From positions 1,428,523 to 1,492,522 of the forward strand of contig CAJNOI010000003.1 of the NCBI GenBank assembly GCA_905250115.1: a DNA stretch of 64,000 bases. The letters are read 5' to 3'. The notes under the pieces are model-generated. The model was given only the letters and a program-made list of their open reading frames with translations, did not search any database and had not been told where the DNA came from. This DNA comes from Adineta steineri (Eukaryota; Rotifera; Eurotatoria; Adinetida; Adinetidae). The translations under genes and the position numbers were made by a program. Of this stretch, positions 1 through 12,353 are shown in pieces (the first letter of the stretch is position 1; each line of letters begins with the position of its first letter).

Positions 1-378
1 AACAAATTATTTTGCGGAATCAACAATATGACAAAAGTTAATTATTAGAATGGAAAAGATGAAACGTACTGTCATACTCCAACTATTGAAGTATGAATAA
101 CAACAAAACATTGAAATATAACATTTTTCTGGTTTGTTCTACGTCACAAGAGATTACTTTATATATTAAAATAGTGAGATTTATCAAGTAAATCGAATGG
201 CGGTACATCTATTTGTCGTATTTACAATCCTGTAGATGTCGCTTGTTAACAATGAAATCTGATATAATCAATCTATGAACGGATTGGTTTACGCCTTCGA
301 TATTTATGTTTAGTTGATGTAATGTCATTTATTTTTATTTATTATAGTATTGTGTTAAGTGAAGGGTAACCTTTGAAC
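1..378. other. 5' flank of selenoprotein T
   Basis: I see no convincing coding exon on either strand. The stretch is AT-rich and presumably holds the promoter and 5' UTR of the downstream gene. No pyrimidine-AG acceptor sits close to the start codon at 379, unlike many other genes in this window. Confidence 0.4.
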
Positions 379-1095
379 ATGATCGACCGAAAAATATTAT
401 TCGGTTTGAGTCTTGTTCTTTTATCGACATGTTATGATTTATCGAAATCATATTTAAATTCTCAATCAACTGAAACAAAACCTACAGAATCATCGTCATC
501 ATCATATGACAGTCATTCCAATGATTTATATGAACAATCTTCAAGTATTCCACCACCTAAAATGAAAAAACAACAAAATGTACCAACAATTAAATTTCTT
601 TTTTGCCATAGCTGAGGGTATAATATATTTATTTATTAAAAATTTAATCCATAAAATATTTTCAGGTACCGAAATGTGTTTGAACAATTTTCTCAACTTG
701 TTCGAACACATTACCCATTTATGGAAGTTGTTGGTGATAATTATCCACCACCACCTACCAAAGCCCTTATAGCCCGTATTATATCTATGGTTAAAATGGC
801 GTTACTTGTTTGTCTTCTTTTTGGTCAAAATCCTTTTGCTCTTTTAAATATTCCGACTCCAGCAGCATTTTCTTGGGCATTACAAAATAAAATGTATGCA
901 TGTTTAATGGTCTTTTTCTTTTCAAATTCAATCGAATCACATTTGATTTCAACGGGTGCATTTGAAATATCGATTAATGATGTACCATTATGGTCAAAAA
1001 TTGAAACTGGTCGTTTACCATCGGCAAATGAATTCGTACAAATGTTACAAACATTTGCAACAAGTTCTGACTTCAATGCTGCTATTCGTCCATAA
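379..1095 (+). CDS. SELENOT: Selenoprotein T (in-frame UGA = Sec)
   Basis: ER-resident thioredoxin-like selenoprotein, about 222 aa. Exons are 379-617 and 666-1095. Exon 1 encodes a signal peptide (from MIDRKILFGL), a Ser-rich linker and the redox loop C-H-S-U. The TGA at 613-615 is residue 79, matching the CxxU motif of SelT. The codon after it is split by the 48-bp intron and restores G-Y-R-N-V-F-E, matching the family's G-Y-R-R-V-F-E. Exon 2 carries the family-typical hydrophobic segment and the STGAFEISINDVPLWSK block. Read conventionally, the frame stops exactly where SelT has selenocysteine, and it stays open and conserved for another 430 bp. A first-ATG choice at 379 gives a good signal peptide. 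A SECIS hairpin lies at 1190-1272. An automatic annotator would truncate or split this gene. Confidence 0.95.
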
Positions 1096-1189
1096 AAATT
1101 CTAGTCCGAAATATTTCAAAAGATTTTCTTCTTGTTTTGTATCTTTGAGTTTTCAAATTGAAATTATTTTCCTTATACATCAATAGATT

Positions 1190-1272
1190 AATGATAAGGT
1201 TTTTTTTATGATAATGCAAGTTTAAAGTAATTACGTTTTACAGACTTGTCATTTGAGCTTTTACTTATCATT
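1190..1272 (+). promoter_or_regulatory. SECIS element (type II) of SELENOT
   Basis: Folding by eye gives every part of a eukaryotic SECIS, starting 95 nt after the stop codon. Helix I is a perfect 9-bp pairing of 1190-1198 with 1264-1272. It is followed by an internal loop, the 5' quartet ATGA (1208-1211) opposite TGA (1254-1256), and helix II (4 bp, one bulged T, then 7 bp including one G-U). The unpaired AAA is at 1224-1226, 12 nt after the ATGA. A short apical stem GTAA/TTAC (1227-1230 with 1238-1241) above the AAA makes it a type II form. Its job is to recruit SBP2/eEFSec so the UGA is read as selenocysteine. Confidence 0.88.
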
Positions 1273-3960
1273 GATTTATAAAGATTGATATAAGAAATAA
1301 GTTTGAAAATTTGAAAAAACTAAGTTAATTACGACAATTAAATCTTTTGAAAATATCTTATTATTGTTGTTGTTTTTACAGGTCTTTTCTTTTTCTACTA
1401 TTGATTATTTTTCGTTCGTCATAAATAAACTATGCCCATTATATATTTAAATAATATTCATCATAGATTAATGAAATCAGAAATATTGAGTGAACAAGAT
1501 TTTGATTGAGTACATGAAAATAAGAAGTGCTTTTTGTTTGTTGTTTATTTATTTCATGCATTGATTATCTAATAAATATAAAGTTTTTCGCTTCAGTAGA
1601 CAACTGTCTTATTATCAGCTCATGGTTTTATATAGAATAGATTCATTCTTTAACATTTGTTTGATCTGTCAAAAAACAAATTAGAATTGCCATACATTTA
1701 TAGTTAACGTAAGAGAATGATTGATATACACTAGAGCCCATCGGGTCCGGGTATCGAAAGAAATATGTTATCAACATACTATGTTTTTTGAGTTTCTTTA
1801 ATTTTTTATTCAAAAAGTCTTGAATTTATTTATAAAAATAATAGAAAAAACAACAACAAAACTATTTTCGAAGCAACTATCAGATTTCAAGTAGAAAAAT
1901 GTACTGAGAATCTAAAAGTACAGTTCGAGTTCAGGCTAGTGCTCATCAGGATCGGGTCCGGGTCTAAAAAATTGTGGATTCGATGGGTTCTAATATACAC
2001 ACTTGCTAAATTTTGTATCCATCTTCTCTTTACATATTGCCATGAATTTTATATTAAATTATTTTGGTTAGACAATAATACTATTTCTTTTGATCTGACA
2101 TAGCATTATTTTATGTCGTGAGACAATCCTGAAGTAAAATTAGTATTTTGTCTTGTTTAAAAATTCAATTGTAGTCTTCTTCACATTCATTGTGAAAAAT
2201 TTACTAATGAGTCCATAGATAGATTATCTATTTAGAGTACGTATTGTTTCAACAACCTCTCTTGTATTTTCATTTTTTTCTTTTGAAAACACTGAAATGG
2301 TTGATTTATTAATGATATGTTTAATAAATTAAACATGAAACACTTACTTATCTTTGATTACTACGCATATATAAAATTTCAGAAAAATGAATCTAATTAT
2401 ATGATTATTTAGAAAAGAAAATTGACGTATGAGGTCATTCTCACGGGTATATCTAATCAATATATATATATGCAATGTTTTGTGTTCTTTGTTCATAGAA
2501 TTAAATTATAGACAACATCAAATAATTCGTGAAAGATCATATCAAATTTATTATATATCTCACTAAATATACAACTACAAATTCATATGTAAGAAAAATC
2601 TTAAATTTTAATATAAAAATTTATTTTAGTTAATCAAACAAATTTAGATCATCATTGTAAGATAAAACTAGACAGCTTAATACTATCAGAAACATTTGAC
2701 AATAACATAATGGTTTCAACAAGAAGGTCAAAGAATCGTGCCTGCTATATCTGGCTTTTTTTTATACTTAGAATAAAAATTTAATCTATTTTGAAGGTAT
2801 CTGATCGACAAATGAATTTTATAGTTTTATTAATATAAAAAAATATTTTTGAAAAATATATCACTTAGATGGATTCTCGTTGATTAATATTTAACCTATT
2901 TTACTCTTATTTATTTAAGCCTAGAATTTCGAACTATACAATGCTATTCTCTGGATACATTAATATTCTGATTTATTACAATAAATAGAATATAATACAT
3001 TATGAAAATATGCTTTTTTGAGAAAGCCTTTCAAGATGATAAGAAGCTTTTGAGATAAGACTTGTGTCAGTCCATTCAATTTATTAACATTCAGAAAAAT
3101 TTGTAATACCTCATCTTCTCCTCATTACTTTTCTTCAAGGTATAGTGTGCTGAATAAGTTTTGAATACTAAAACATCATGATTTAAACCTGTAATTCTAA
3201 CTATCTACCCGTTTTAGATCTCTTATTCTTCAACGGAAGTATCAGATATACAGGATATCCTGGATTACTGGAACCTTTTGAGTACTTTCTAAAAAGGGAT
3301 GACTAGTTGAGAACCTAACATCGAAAGAAAAAGAAAATATTCATTAATATCTAAGACATTCGATGCATGATAGACATGAGAGAAAATCTTTTCAATTGAA
3401 ATGTGAGAAGTTTTCAATAATTTATTTCAATAGAAGTGGACTGTTTTGTAAAATAATCATATATTTTTTATTCATTAAATACTACCATTAACATTATTGT
3501 CGACTCAATAACTTCCTATTATTTAAAAATAAGTTTTCTTTAGTCTACTTATTCATCTTTTCCCTTCTTTTCATATTGATGAGATCTGACAACTCATCAT
3601 TTTCTTTAGATTCTAAACATACTTCTCCTCAATTTATTGCGTGAAAGCATACATAGATATGAACTTTATTTTACAATGACATGTCAAAAAATGAACTAAT
3701 GATAATGTACAGACATTATTCAATCTTCTACTTTCCTTTTTCTTCTATTGTCATTTCCTTATTAATATAAATATGAGTGATAAAACGTAGATAAAAGTTA
3801 TTACTTCTATTCTTTAGAAAGTCCTTTATGTCATTATTTAACAAATTTCTTTGAAAAATAATTTTTTAATATAAGAATTCATTTACGAAAATAAATTTTT
3901 AATTTCCGTATTTTCCCCTCTTTATTCGATATATAAATATCAGTAATATTTTTTATTTTT
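1273..3960. other. Intergenic region, AT-rich
   Basis: About 2.7 kb between SELENOT and the opsin. Apart from the MITE at 1732-1992 I see no gene, tRNA or coding exon; reading frames are short and frequently interrupted. Confidence 0.5.
1732..1992. mobile_element. hAT-like non-autonomous element (MITE)
   Basis: A 261-bp element bounded by inverted termini TAGAGCCCATCG (1732-1743) and CGATGGGTTCTA (1981-1992), which pair over 12 bp with one mismatch. It is flanked by a perfect 8-bp direct duplication ATATACAC (1724-1731 and 1993-2000). An 8-bp target duplication plus a TAGAG-type terminus is the hAT pattern. Just inside each end is a copy of CGGGTCCGGGT in the same orientation (about 1742-1752 and 1954-1964). 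It has no coding capacity, so it would need a transposase supplied in trans. Confidence 0.85.
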
Positions 3961-3978
3961 ATTCAATCTAGATTTTCA

Positions 3979-6284
3979 ATGAACATCAACTCGCCTTTTT
4001 ATATCCATACAAATGCATCAGTGCCAGCTGTATGGCATTATGCTACAGGTGTATATTCTTTATTATGTTTATTATGTGGTACACTATCAAATGGTTTAGT
4101 TATTTTGGTATTCATCAGGTAAAATAAATAAATCATTGAATATTTATTTAGTTAAATTATAATAAAAATAGAAATTCAGTTTTACAACAACCAAAAAATT
4201 TTCTTCTTATTAATCTTGCTTTAACTGATCTTGGATTAATTCTTACAAATACTTCATTACATAGCATTGCATCATTTAATAAAAAATGGCCATTTGGACA
4301 ACAAGGTAACTTTCAAGATAATTAAGAACATGATTAGTAGGTTTTCGTAGTATGAACTATCGAATGATCATTTTCCATATTCAAATTGATTTGATATATA
4401 CATAAAGAGATGTTATTAAGAATCTACGTTCAATTGAATAGATTGTACATAGACAATTTTCTCGGATCGACTAACGAGGAACACTATTTAGGTGATACAC
4501 TCCGATTCCATTCATTTATATCTCGCTCGATAGAGTATAGTGAGTTAGTCAAAAGGTAAAAATATTATCAGCCATCAACTGATCTTTGAGGTGTTATCTT
4601 CATTCTACTGAAAATTATAATAACTATATTTCGAGTTGACATCTTGTCTACAGATAGCTCTACTTGTACCTAGAATATTTTGAAAAGTTCAGGCGAAAAG
4701 AATGTTCCTTTCATAAGATATTGAATTTTCAAAAAAAAAATGACATCCTCGAATCTTTTCGTAAAATATGAGTGATTTTGAAAATTCAATATCTTATGAA
4801 AGGACTATTCTTTTGACCTGAACTTTTCAAGACATTCTACTTACAAGTAGAGCTACCTGTTGACAAGATGTCAAGTCGAAATATCGTCATTACAGTTTTT
4901 GATAGATATCATGCTGTAGGCTAAAATTTTAGTAGAATGACCACAACACCTCGAGGATGAGTTGATGATCGATCATATTTTTAGCTTTTGATCATCTTAC
5001 TATACTCTATCGAATGAGATATAAATGAAGGGAATCGGAGTGTATCACCTAAATAGTGTTTTTCGTAAGATTTGTTTTTGATGAAACTAGATAGACTTTT
5101 ATCTTTATTCTAAAAATTTCTTGATGGATCGACATAAGTTAAATCTATTATATTATTAATTTTACAAATTGTACTTTCAAACCATCGCTATATATATATC
5201 AAATAGATGTAAAGAACTTACTAAAGATATATCAGTTTGTATAATATACATATTTCTTTTCATGTGATAATATGAGCAAAACTAACTGGCTTTATTTGTA
5301 ATTATATATATATTAAAATATATTTGTAGGTTGCAGTTTTTATGGATTTTGTGGTGGTGTATGTGGACTTACATCTATTGCAACGATGGCTGCTATTGCA
5401 CTGACTCGTTTAGCTGTTGTTATTGATCCATTTAGTTCATTGAGATTGACTGAACGTTTTGCATTAAGTTTGTATTTTCATATAATTTGAATACTATTGT
5501 CAAACTAATATATATTTATTTGTTAGAATGTATTCTATGTAGTTGGATATATGGTTTAATATGGATGATTCCACCATTATTTGGTTGGAATCGTTTTGTT
5601 TTAGAAGGTTTTGGAACAACTTGTACATTTGATTATATTTCCAAAGATTTTTGGAATCGATTATATATAATAACCATAGTGATAGGTGGTTTTTTAATTC
5701 CATTAATTATAATTATTGTTTCATATTCAATAATTCTACATAAACTATCAAAACGTAGTCATCATTTAATAGATCAAAATGTTTATAAGCAATCATTTCC
5801 AATTCATTTAGAACAGCAAAATGGTTATTATTTTATTTCAAATTCACCGAATTATGAAACATATCGAAATCGAACAAAAACATTTTTCGAATCAAATGAA
5901 ACGACTCGAATGACACAAATCATTCGTCATACAGAAGCTCGTGCTACACGAACTGCATTATTAGTACTTTTTATATATTGTATCGCTTGGGGGCCATATG
6001 CATTTATGACTATTCTATCACAAACTGGTTTTGAACATTACGTCAATATGTACACAACAGCAACACTTGGTTTATTCACAAAAACAGCAGCATGTATTAA
6101 TCCTTTAGTATATGCACTTTCATCATCTGGATTTCGTCGATATATATGTATATATTCGAATTTCTTTTATAAATGTTATCTTCGATCTTATCCAATATCA
6201 TCGCCAACTTATGATTTCAATCGAAGAAATTTAACTATAACAATTACTGCTCGACCAACAGCATCAGTTTGGTCACAACAATAA
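3979..6284 (+). CDS. Opsin, rhabdomeric/melanopsin-like GPCR
   Basis: Light-sensing 7-TM receptor, about 389 aa. Exons are 3979-4118, 4172-4305, 5330-5467 and 5527-6284. TM1 has the GTLSNGLVI block and TM2 has LALTD. TM3 begins GCSFYGFCGG, very close to melanopsin's GCKFYAFCGA. The second extracellular loop has EGFGTTC, with Glu in the position of the 181 counterion and the disulfide Cys. TM7 has LFTKTAACINPLVY: Lys323 (codon 6081-6083) is the retinal Schiff-base lysine, followed by NPxxY. These make it an opsin rather than a generic family-A GPCR. Oddity: the DRY box at the end of TM3 reads T-R-L. Intron 2 (about 1 kb) is swollen by a foldback element, while introns 1 and 3 are under 65 bp. 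A TCTAG acceptor ends at 3971, 8 nt before the ATG. Confidence 0.9.
4471..5070. mobile_element. Foldback/long-inverted-repeat element in opsin intron 2
   Basis: The two halves of this ~600-bp stretch are imperfect reverse complements along almost their full length. The end ACACTATTTAGGTGATACAC (4481-4500) pairs with the complement near 5041-5060. Inner blocks such as the one around 4700-4725 pair with the one around 4785-4815. The turn is an A-rich spacer at about 4728-4780. It has no coding capacity. A transcript would form a very long hairpin. Divergence between the arms suggests it is not recent. I could not identify a clean target duplication. Confidence 0.8.
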
Positions 6285-6370
6285 AAAGATAATGAATTTT
6301 TACTTTTACTTTTATTTTGTATATATAACACCGGAAAATAAAAAGATACAAATATACAAAATGAAATCTT

Positions 6371-9300
6371 TTAACCAATTTCATAATACTGATGATCATC
6401 ATCATGAATTTGAGTTTTTTGAAGTAATTGTTCGTTTTGTTCATTTGATAAAATGATTTCATTTACTGGTAATTGATATCGAAATGTACTTAAACGATTA
6501 GGTAATAAATTAGTTGGTATACTTGGTAAATAGGGTGTTTCATGAACTAAACATGATCGTCTATTATAATGATTATGAAAGTATATTTGTTGAGATAAAT
6601 TATTTGTATAATCTTTTGTTTGATTACATAAAATTTGTTTATTATTAAGATCGGATGAATGTGCTGAACTATAACCACTTGTACTTGTATTATCAGGTAA
6701 AGAAAAATGTTCGAAAGATTTTTTACGAATATGTTTTTGATTTTGATTTGATTTAACAAAACAATGGAATATCTAAACACAAAAAAAAATTGTTTAAATA
6801 AATATGAATAAAAATCATTTACTGATATATGATGATTTTTATAAAAACAAAATTTTCCAAATGAAGTTTGAACATGTTTTTGTAATAAACAATAAAATAT
6901 TAATATTAAAAAACCATGAAGAGAATTAAGTATAGTAAATATATATGCGAATAAGAATGTTTGACCATAAAAATAAAATAAACCAGTTATCCATGTTAAA
7001 CCAAATAGAATAGATATTGTTGACATATCACGTAATGAAAATCTTCAAAAGAAATATTTTCAAAATGATCCTTTGGTTATAGAAAAAAAGCAAACCTGAT
7101 TTCATTCATACGATCAGAACAAATATTTATTTTTCTACACATTGAATACATTGATATAAGAAAAAAACAAAGATTTGCCTATAATATAATAAATTATTAC
7201 TTATTTCGATATTTTGTTTATGAAGACTTACGAGTATTAAAAGTATAAATGGTATAGCAAATGCCCAAATAAAAGCATTATCATGTGATAACCAACAACT
7301 AAAAGATATGCATATTTAGTACTAAATAGGTTCATTCTACAAATAGAATGCACTGCTTCAACTACCGGTGGCATTAGAGTTTTCCTATCGGAAGGAGTTA
7401 AGTATTTTCCTGACGCCGCTATCAATTCCAGTGTAATTAAAAGTAAGAATTATGGTTTATTTGATTCAGATAATCATCCGACAGCGAAGAATTATTTTTC
7501 TTCTGATAGAAGTAGGAAAACAAATCAAGCGGAGAGGAGTTTCAGTTTTGTATTTATCAAGAAATATAATTGGAAAAAAGTTTCATAAAATTCTGTCAGA
7601 GTAGAATACAAAAGATGATGTATACAGGACTCTAAAGGTAAAGCTGACTGGAATCAAATTCATATTCAAAGCATACTTTCAATAAAGATTTTATCGATGA
7701 TCTGTACATTCTTATGAGACAATTATGATGGTGATCATTATACAACTAGTTATAGTATTCTGTAGATATGTGTATACATACTATTGATTTAAATCAGTTT
7801 CATTTTTTGCTGAAAGTGTTATTGAAAGAAAAACAATTAATAATGGAAATCCATATGAATATAATGAATATGCTAATAAACGTATTCGATCAATTTTAAA
7901 AACATGTTTTAATGCAATTAATAATTCAATGCCATCAACAAACATCCAAGAAATAGTTGCCAAAAGAAAATAATCAAGTAATATAGATATAATTCGACAA
8001 CCAAACTAAAGAAGAAGAAGGAAAACAATAAACTTTAATTTGATATTTATCAAAATAAATTTCTTATCATACTTTTGATTTAGTTTGATCAATACCAAAT
8101 AAAAATAATATTTGTACAATAATTAAACATAATAACATATTTGTATGAATAATACTACGAACAGTTGTTAAATCATCATCCATATCCGTGTGAGATCTAT
8201 AAATAAATAGACGATTTAAATGAAAATAGCCTTTAAGAAATAATATAAAGAGATGTGTTCAAAATCGATCAATTAACATAGATTTTATCAAAGAAAAAAA
8301 TCATTATGATAAAAATCATTGAATTTTATTCTCTATTGTTTTATCTATTAACACTTCAATGATTAACTTTCCCTACTGAATGAGTATTGGAAATGACAAG
8401 TACATAAAAATATTATATAATATGTGAAAGTACATTCGCTTGTTTTTTTCAACCGTATAATGAAATTCAAAAATGAATGAACATGCACAATAGAAGATTT
8501 AAGAGCAAAATAATGATAGAAAATTATTCAATTTCTTACTATTAGAAAACTTTAACGTTCATATCGTACTTAAGTGTTTAATTACGTTATTCTTTCTTTC
8601 TAGTACCGATTATATATGCACTTGATGTATAGGCTTGGATAATGTTAAGAATTTTTATCTTATTGAACGATTTCTTACTGGACACCGATGATCTCGTTTG
8701 TATCTATTATTCCCTCAATTAGACGTTAAACTTTTCTTTTGATTCGATATTACTTCTTTTCGATGAAGAAATCAAGAGTGAAATTAAACCTTCGGTTTTA
8801 GTATCTACTATTGTTTCTGTTAAATCAATATTTTGATAACTGTGTGCGTCAACATGATTTTCTCTTAGTCTTATTGACAAAACTCGGAACCTCGAATTTT
8901 GCCAATTAGACTTTCATTAATTGTCAAAGAATCAATGAACTATAACCACTGTTCCCAAAAGAATATGAATCTAAGATATATAAGAATTGATCTGTCAGAA
9001 TATATCTTGTTGCTTTCAGATATCAATGTAATTGACAGTCCCCACTGCTTTCGAAAACAAAGATTTCATAATAGCTCTTCCAGAACTTCGACTTTGATAT
9101 GGTTGTCAAAGTTTTAGGCAAAACATCTTGTATATTTTTCAGTTTTTCCAGTTCTCAAGATGGGTTAGAAGACTTAAAGCCTGCAAGGGTGAGTCGTGAA
9201 CTCACACTGGACATTTGTCAACTGGCGAAATTCGGTTAGGAGCAAAAGTCCTAACTCATATGCAAAGATAAAATAATTACCGCATGATGATTAATAAAAT

Positions 9301-12300
9301 AATTGTTAATAAAAGGCATCCAATCGAAATCATACATCCAATTTTTGTAATAAATAATAATTGATTCGCATTCGATTTAACTATCGGCTAAAAATTCACA
9401 TAAAAATTTTTATTTCAAAAATTCTTCAAACAAACAAACCTTGTCAGTATTTTCAAATAAAGCATATGTACTTTGATATTTACATGAACATATTGTATGC
9501 GTTAAATTTGTCGATAATAATTGACATCCATCCGTACTCCACTGTACTTTATTACTAAAAAAAACAATAAAATGAAAAAAAAAGAAATTTTATATTTTTT
9601 ACTCTTCGAAATTTTTCAAATAAACACAAATTGGAATTTGATTGGATTTATTTAAATGACGAAATTTAATTTGAACGTCATCGATTAAAACATGTTTAGG
9701 TAATACATTTAAATTAACTATTTGATTATTTAATAATCCACTTATATTTATATTTGATATCGTAAAAATGATTAATTGAAAATCTAAATTTGGAATATTT
9801 TCACTATTAACTGTTATTGATATTGATCGATCAGAATTTTCGTATTGGAATTTTTTTGTTTTCAGAAAAAATTCTAAAATAGAAAAAAAAGTAAATTATT
9901 TGAAATAATAATAATAATCTTTATTTACCAATATGATTATTTATTGAAATGAATGAATTGGATAATTTGAGTAATTTAAAACTAAAATATTCGATTTGTT
10001 TTAAAATTCGATAAAGAATATTCCAGTTTAAAAATGATTTTTCTTTATCCAGTATTTTATCGACAAATAAAAGAAATTTCTAAAAAAAAAGAAATTATTT
10101 TTGTCGATTTTAAATTAAAACATACTTTTGCTAATTTTATGGATGACATATCTTTTAAATATTGATCAATTCGATTTAAATTATCATCAATTGAATAATT
10201 TATTTGTTCGAGACATTCATCATTAAAATCATCATCAGTTTTCGACGCCTATTATAAGAAAAATCAAAAAAAAAATTTTTAATTAATAAATAAAAATCAA
10301 TTGATTTTGGTTTTGTACATCGATATGCAAACGATAATGCATGAATGGATTGAAAAATGGACATTGACATATAACATGACTACTATTTGAACATAATGAT
10401 TGACATGCAAAAAACATATTTGTCGAACTAGATCAAACAAAATAGATGATTAAAAGAAAATGAGAATAAATGAAAAGAGTTTTTTTTTTGTTTCATACTC
10501 GACTTGTAATGAAAAATTTGTTAAACGATAAGCGCGACATTGATAATAATATTTCAATGACTAAAAATAGAATATATACGTAAATAGTTTTTATTTATGA
10601 AAATAGTTTTCTTTTCATCATATAGATTATCTCGAAAATATCGTTTGATGTTGTAGAAATGATTGATGTGAAATTATTGATCCTATCTATATGATAACAA
10701 AAGGAGGAGGAATTTTGTGACATTCCATATTGAGATAAAGAATACTAACTACTCATATGAGTTAAAGAGTATGTAATATAACTATTTGTTCATCTAATTA
10801 TGGAGTATATTTGATAGTTCATAGAAACTAACCGGACGATCGAATATGACTGTAACATTTGCTGTTTGTATTGGATTGAAATTTTTTTCTTGTTCAATTA
10901 AAATAATAGATCGATTTTCTAAATCAAAATTCTTTGTATCAATAACCATCATTGGTAAATTCGTATGAGATTCATCTTTGTTTATATTTGTTCGATCGAC
11001 AATTAATTGATTGATTAATAATGAATCATAATCATTTGATAATAAATGAAATTTACTTTCATTTTTCATTGGAATATAAATTTCAAAAATTAAATTTTGA
11101 AAATCAATTCCAAATGAATTTGATCCTAAACATGATTGAAATGTCATTTGTTCAAATGCACTTAAAAGACAATTCAATGAATTCTTCTCCTCTTTTTTTT
11201 CATTCCAATTTGTAAATGACTAGACAATAAAAATCAAAATCAAAATATTTAATGACTAAAGGACACTACATACAAGAATGCATGAATTATCCTTAGGCAA
11301 TATACGATTGATTAGCCAAAAATTACATTGAAATACATAGCTATTGGCTGAACGATGTGTTGATAACTAATCAATAAAGATAATGAATAATAAAACTTAT
11401 CAATAGAAATAACATTACTTGATCGGATTGTTTTAATGGACATTTACAATTTGTATAATTTGGTTTTGACCATTGACTATTCGAATTACAATAACGAATT
11501 ATTTCTCCTACGAATGAACAAAATGAATATTGAATTATTATTTCTTTTTATGTAATACCATTGCATGGAGAAGGACATAGATGAGATTGATTTTTATTAA
11601 TCGATGTTGTAGTCCAATGAAAGCCTTGGAGATATTCTTCTAAACAAACATTTTCCGTAAAGCCAATTACTTGATTATCAACTAAAATTTCAAAATAGAA
11701 AATTCATTTGTAAGTAGTAAATTTAATATACCATATTGACAAATATTTGATGGACATTGACAAGAAAAATCTTCTTGAATTTTTTCAATACATTTCAAAT
11801 CTTTTGATTTTGAACAATTCGAAAATAATTTCGAACAAATTCGTTCTAAAACAAAAGATTTTATATCATTAGAGAAAAACTATTTCTAGTTACCTTTATC
11901 AATACATCGATAATGAACTTCAAAATGTTTTGGAATATTTAATCCACATGGATCCGTAAATATATGATTACTAATTAATATGTCACACGTTGATTTTCCA
12001 TGACAACTAAAAATCTAATTAATTACTAAAACATATAAAAAATTTGTTTTGTTTTACCGAAGTTTTGTTTGATATTTTGATTGTTCAATATTTGCACATG
12101 TTTTATCAAAAAATCGATAGATTAAATCATTATTGCATATTCTTTGTGATGTTCGTCCATACATTGAACGTATTATTTGAATTGTTTCATTTATATTTAA
12201 ACATTTTATCGTAAGTAATTCATTTTCACATACATGTTGAATTGTTACATTGGGAAAATCAATTGAATAGTCATTTTCATTAGATAATAAATGTTGAAAA

Positions 12301-12350
12301 CTATTACTGAATAAACTTACAAATAGTAGATAATAATAACATTCATTCAT
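6371..12350 (-). CDS. Adhesion GPCR, latrophilin-like (lectin-HRM-GAIN-7TM)
   Basis: About 1089 aa in 20 exons: 12058-12350, 11894-12006, 11732-11845, 11559-11681, 11419-11507, 11274-11366, 10833-11219, 10499-10560, 10319-10427, 10126-10248, 9929-10079, 9603-9873, 9440-9554, 9281-9387, 8073-8196, 7782-8005, 7232-7298, 7096-7178, 6823-7042 and 6371-6772. N-terminus: signal peptide and SUEL/galactose-binding lectin domain (SMYGRTS, then CHGKSTC). Next come Cys-rich exons with an HRM-like stretch (RYCNSNSQWS, about 11.45 kb), a novel ~130-aa segment, a helical GAIN-A-like part and GAIN-B ending KSNPICVYL. The GPS (WSTDGC...ICSC) is followed by seven TMs. TM6 has LFGLTWITGLFYF and TM7 has ILNSLHGFLI, both typical of the family. 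The cytoplasmic tail is about 140 aa. The GPS cleavage triad is altered (see findings). A TTGTAG acceptor abuts the ATG. Confidence 0.88.
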
Positions 12351-12353
12351 CTA

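Noticed and set aside
613-615. TGA in SELENOT as evidence of a pseudogene
   Set aside because: The position equals the Sec codon of the family, downstream sequence is conserved, and a SECIS is present.
825-1076. 83-codon open frame on the minus strand
   Set aside because: Exactly antisense to SELENOT exon 2, whose plus-strand reading is a conserved protein; the minus frame is a shadow.
7237-7425. 62-codon minus-strand frame through 7.3-7.4 kb
   Set aside because: Only its 3' part (7232-7298) is a real aGPCR exon; the remainder is intron read through in another frame.
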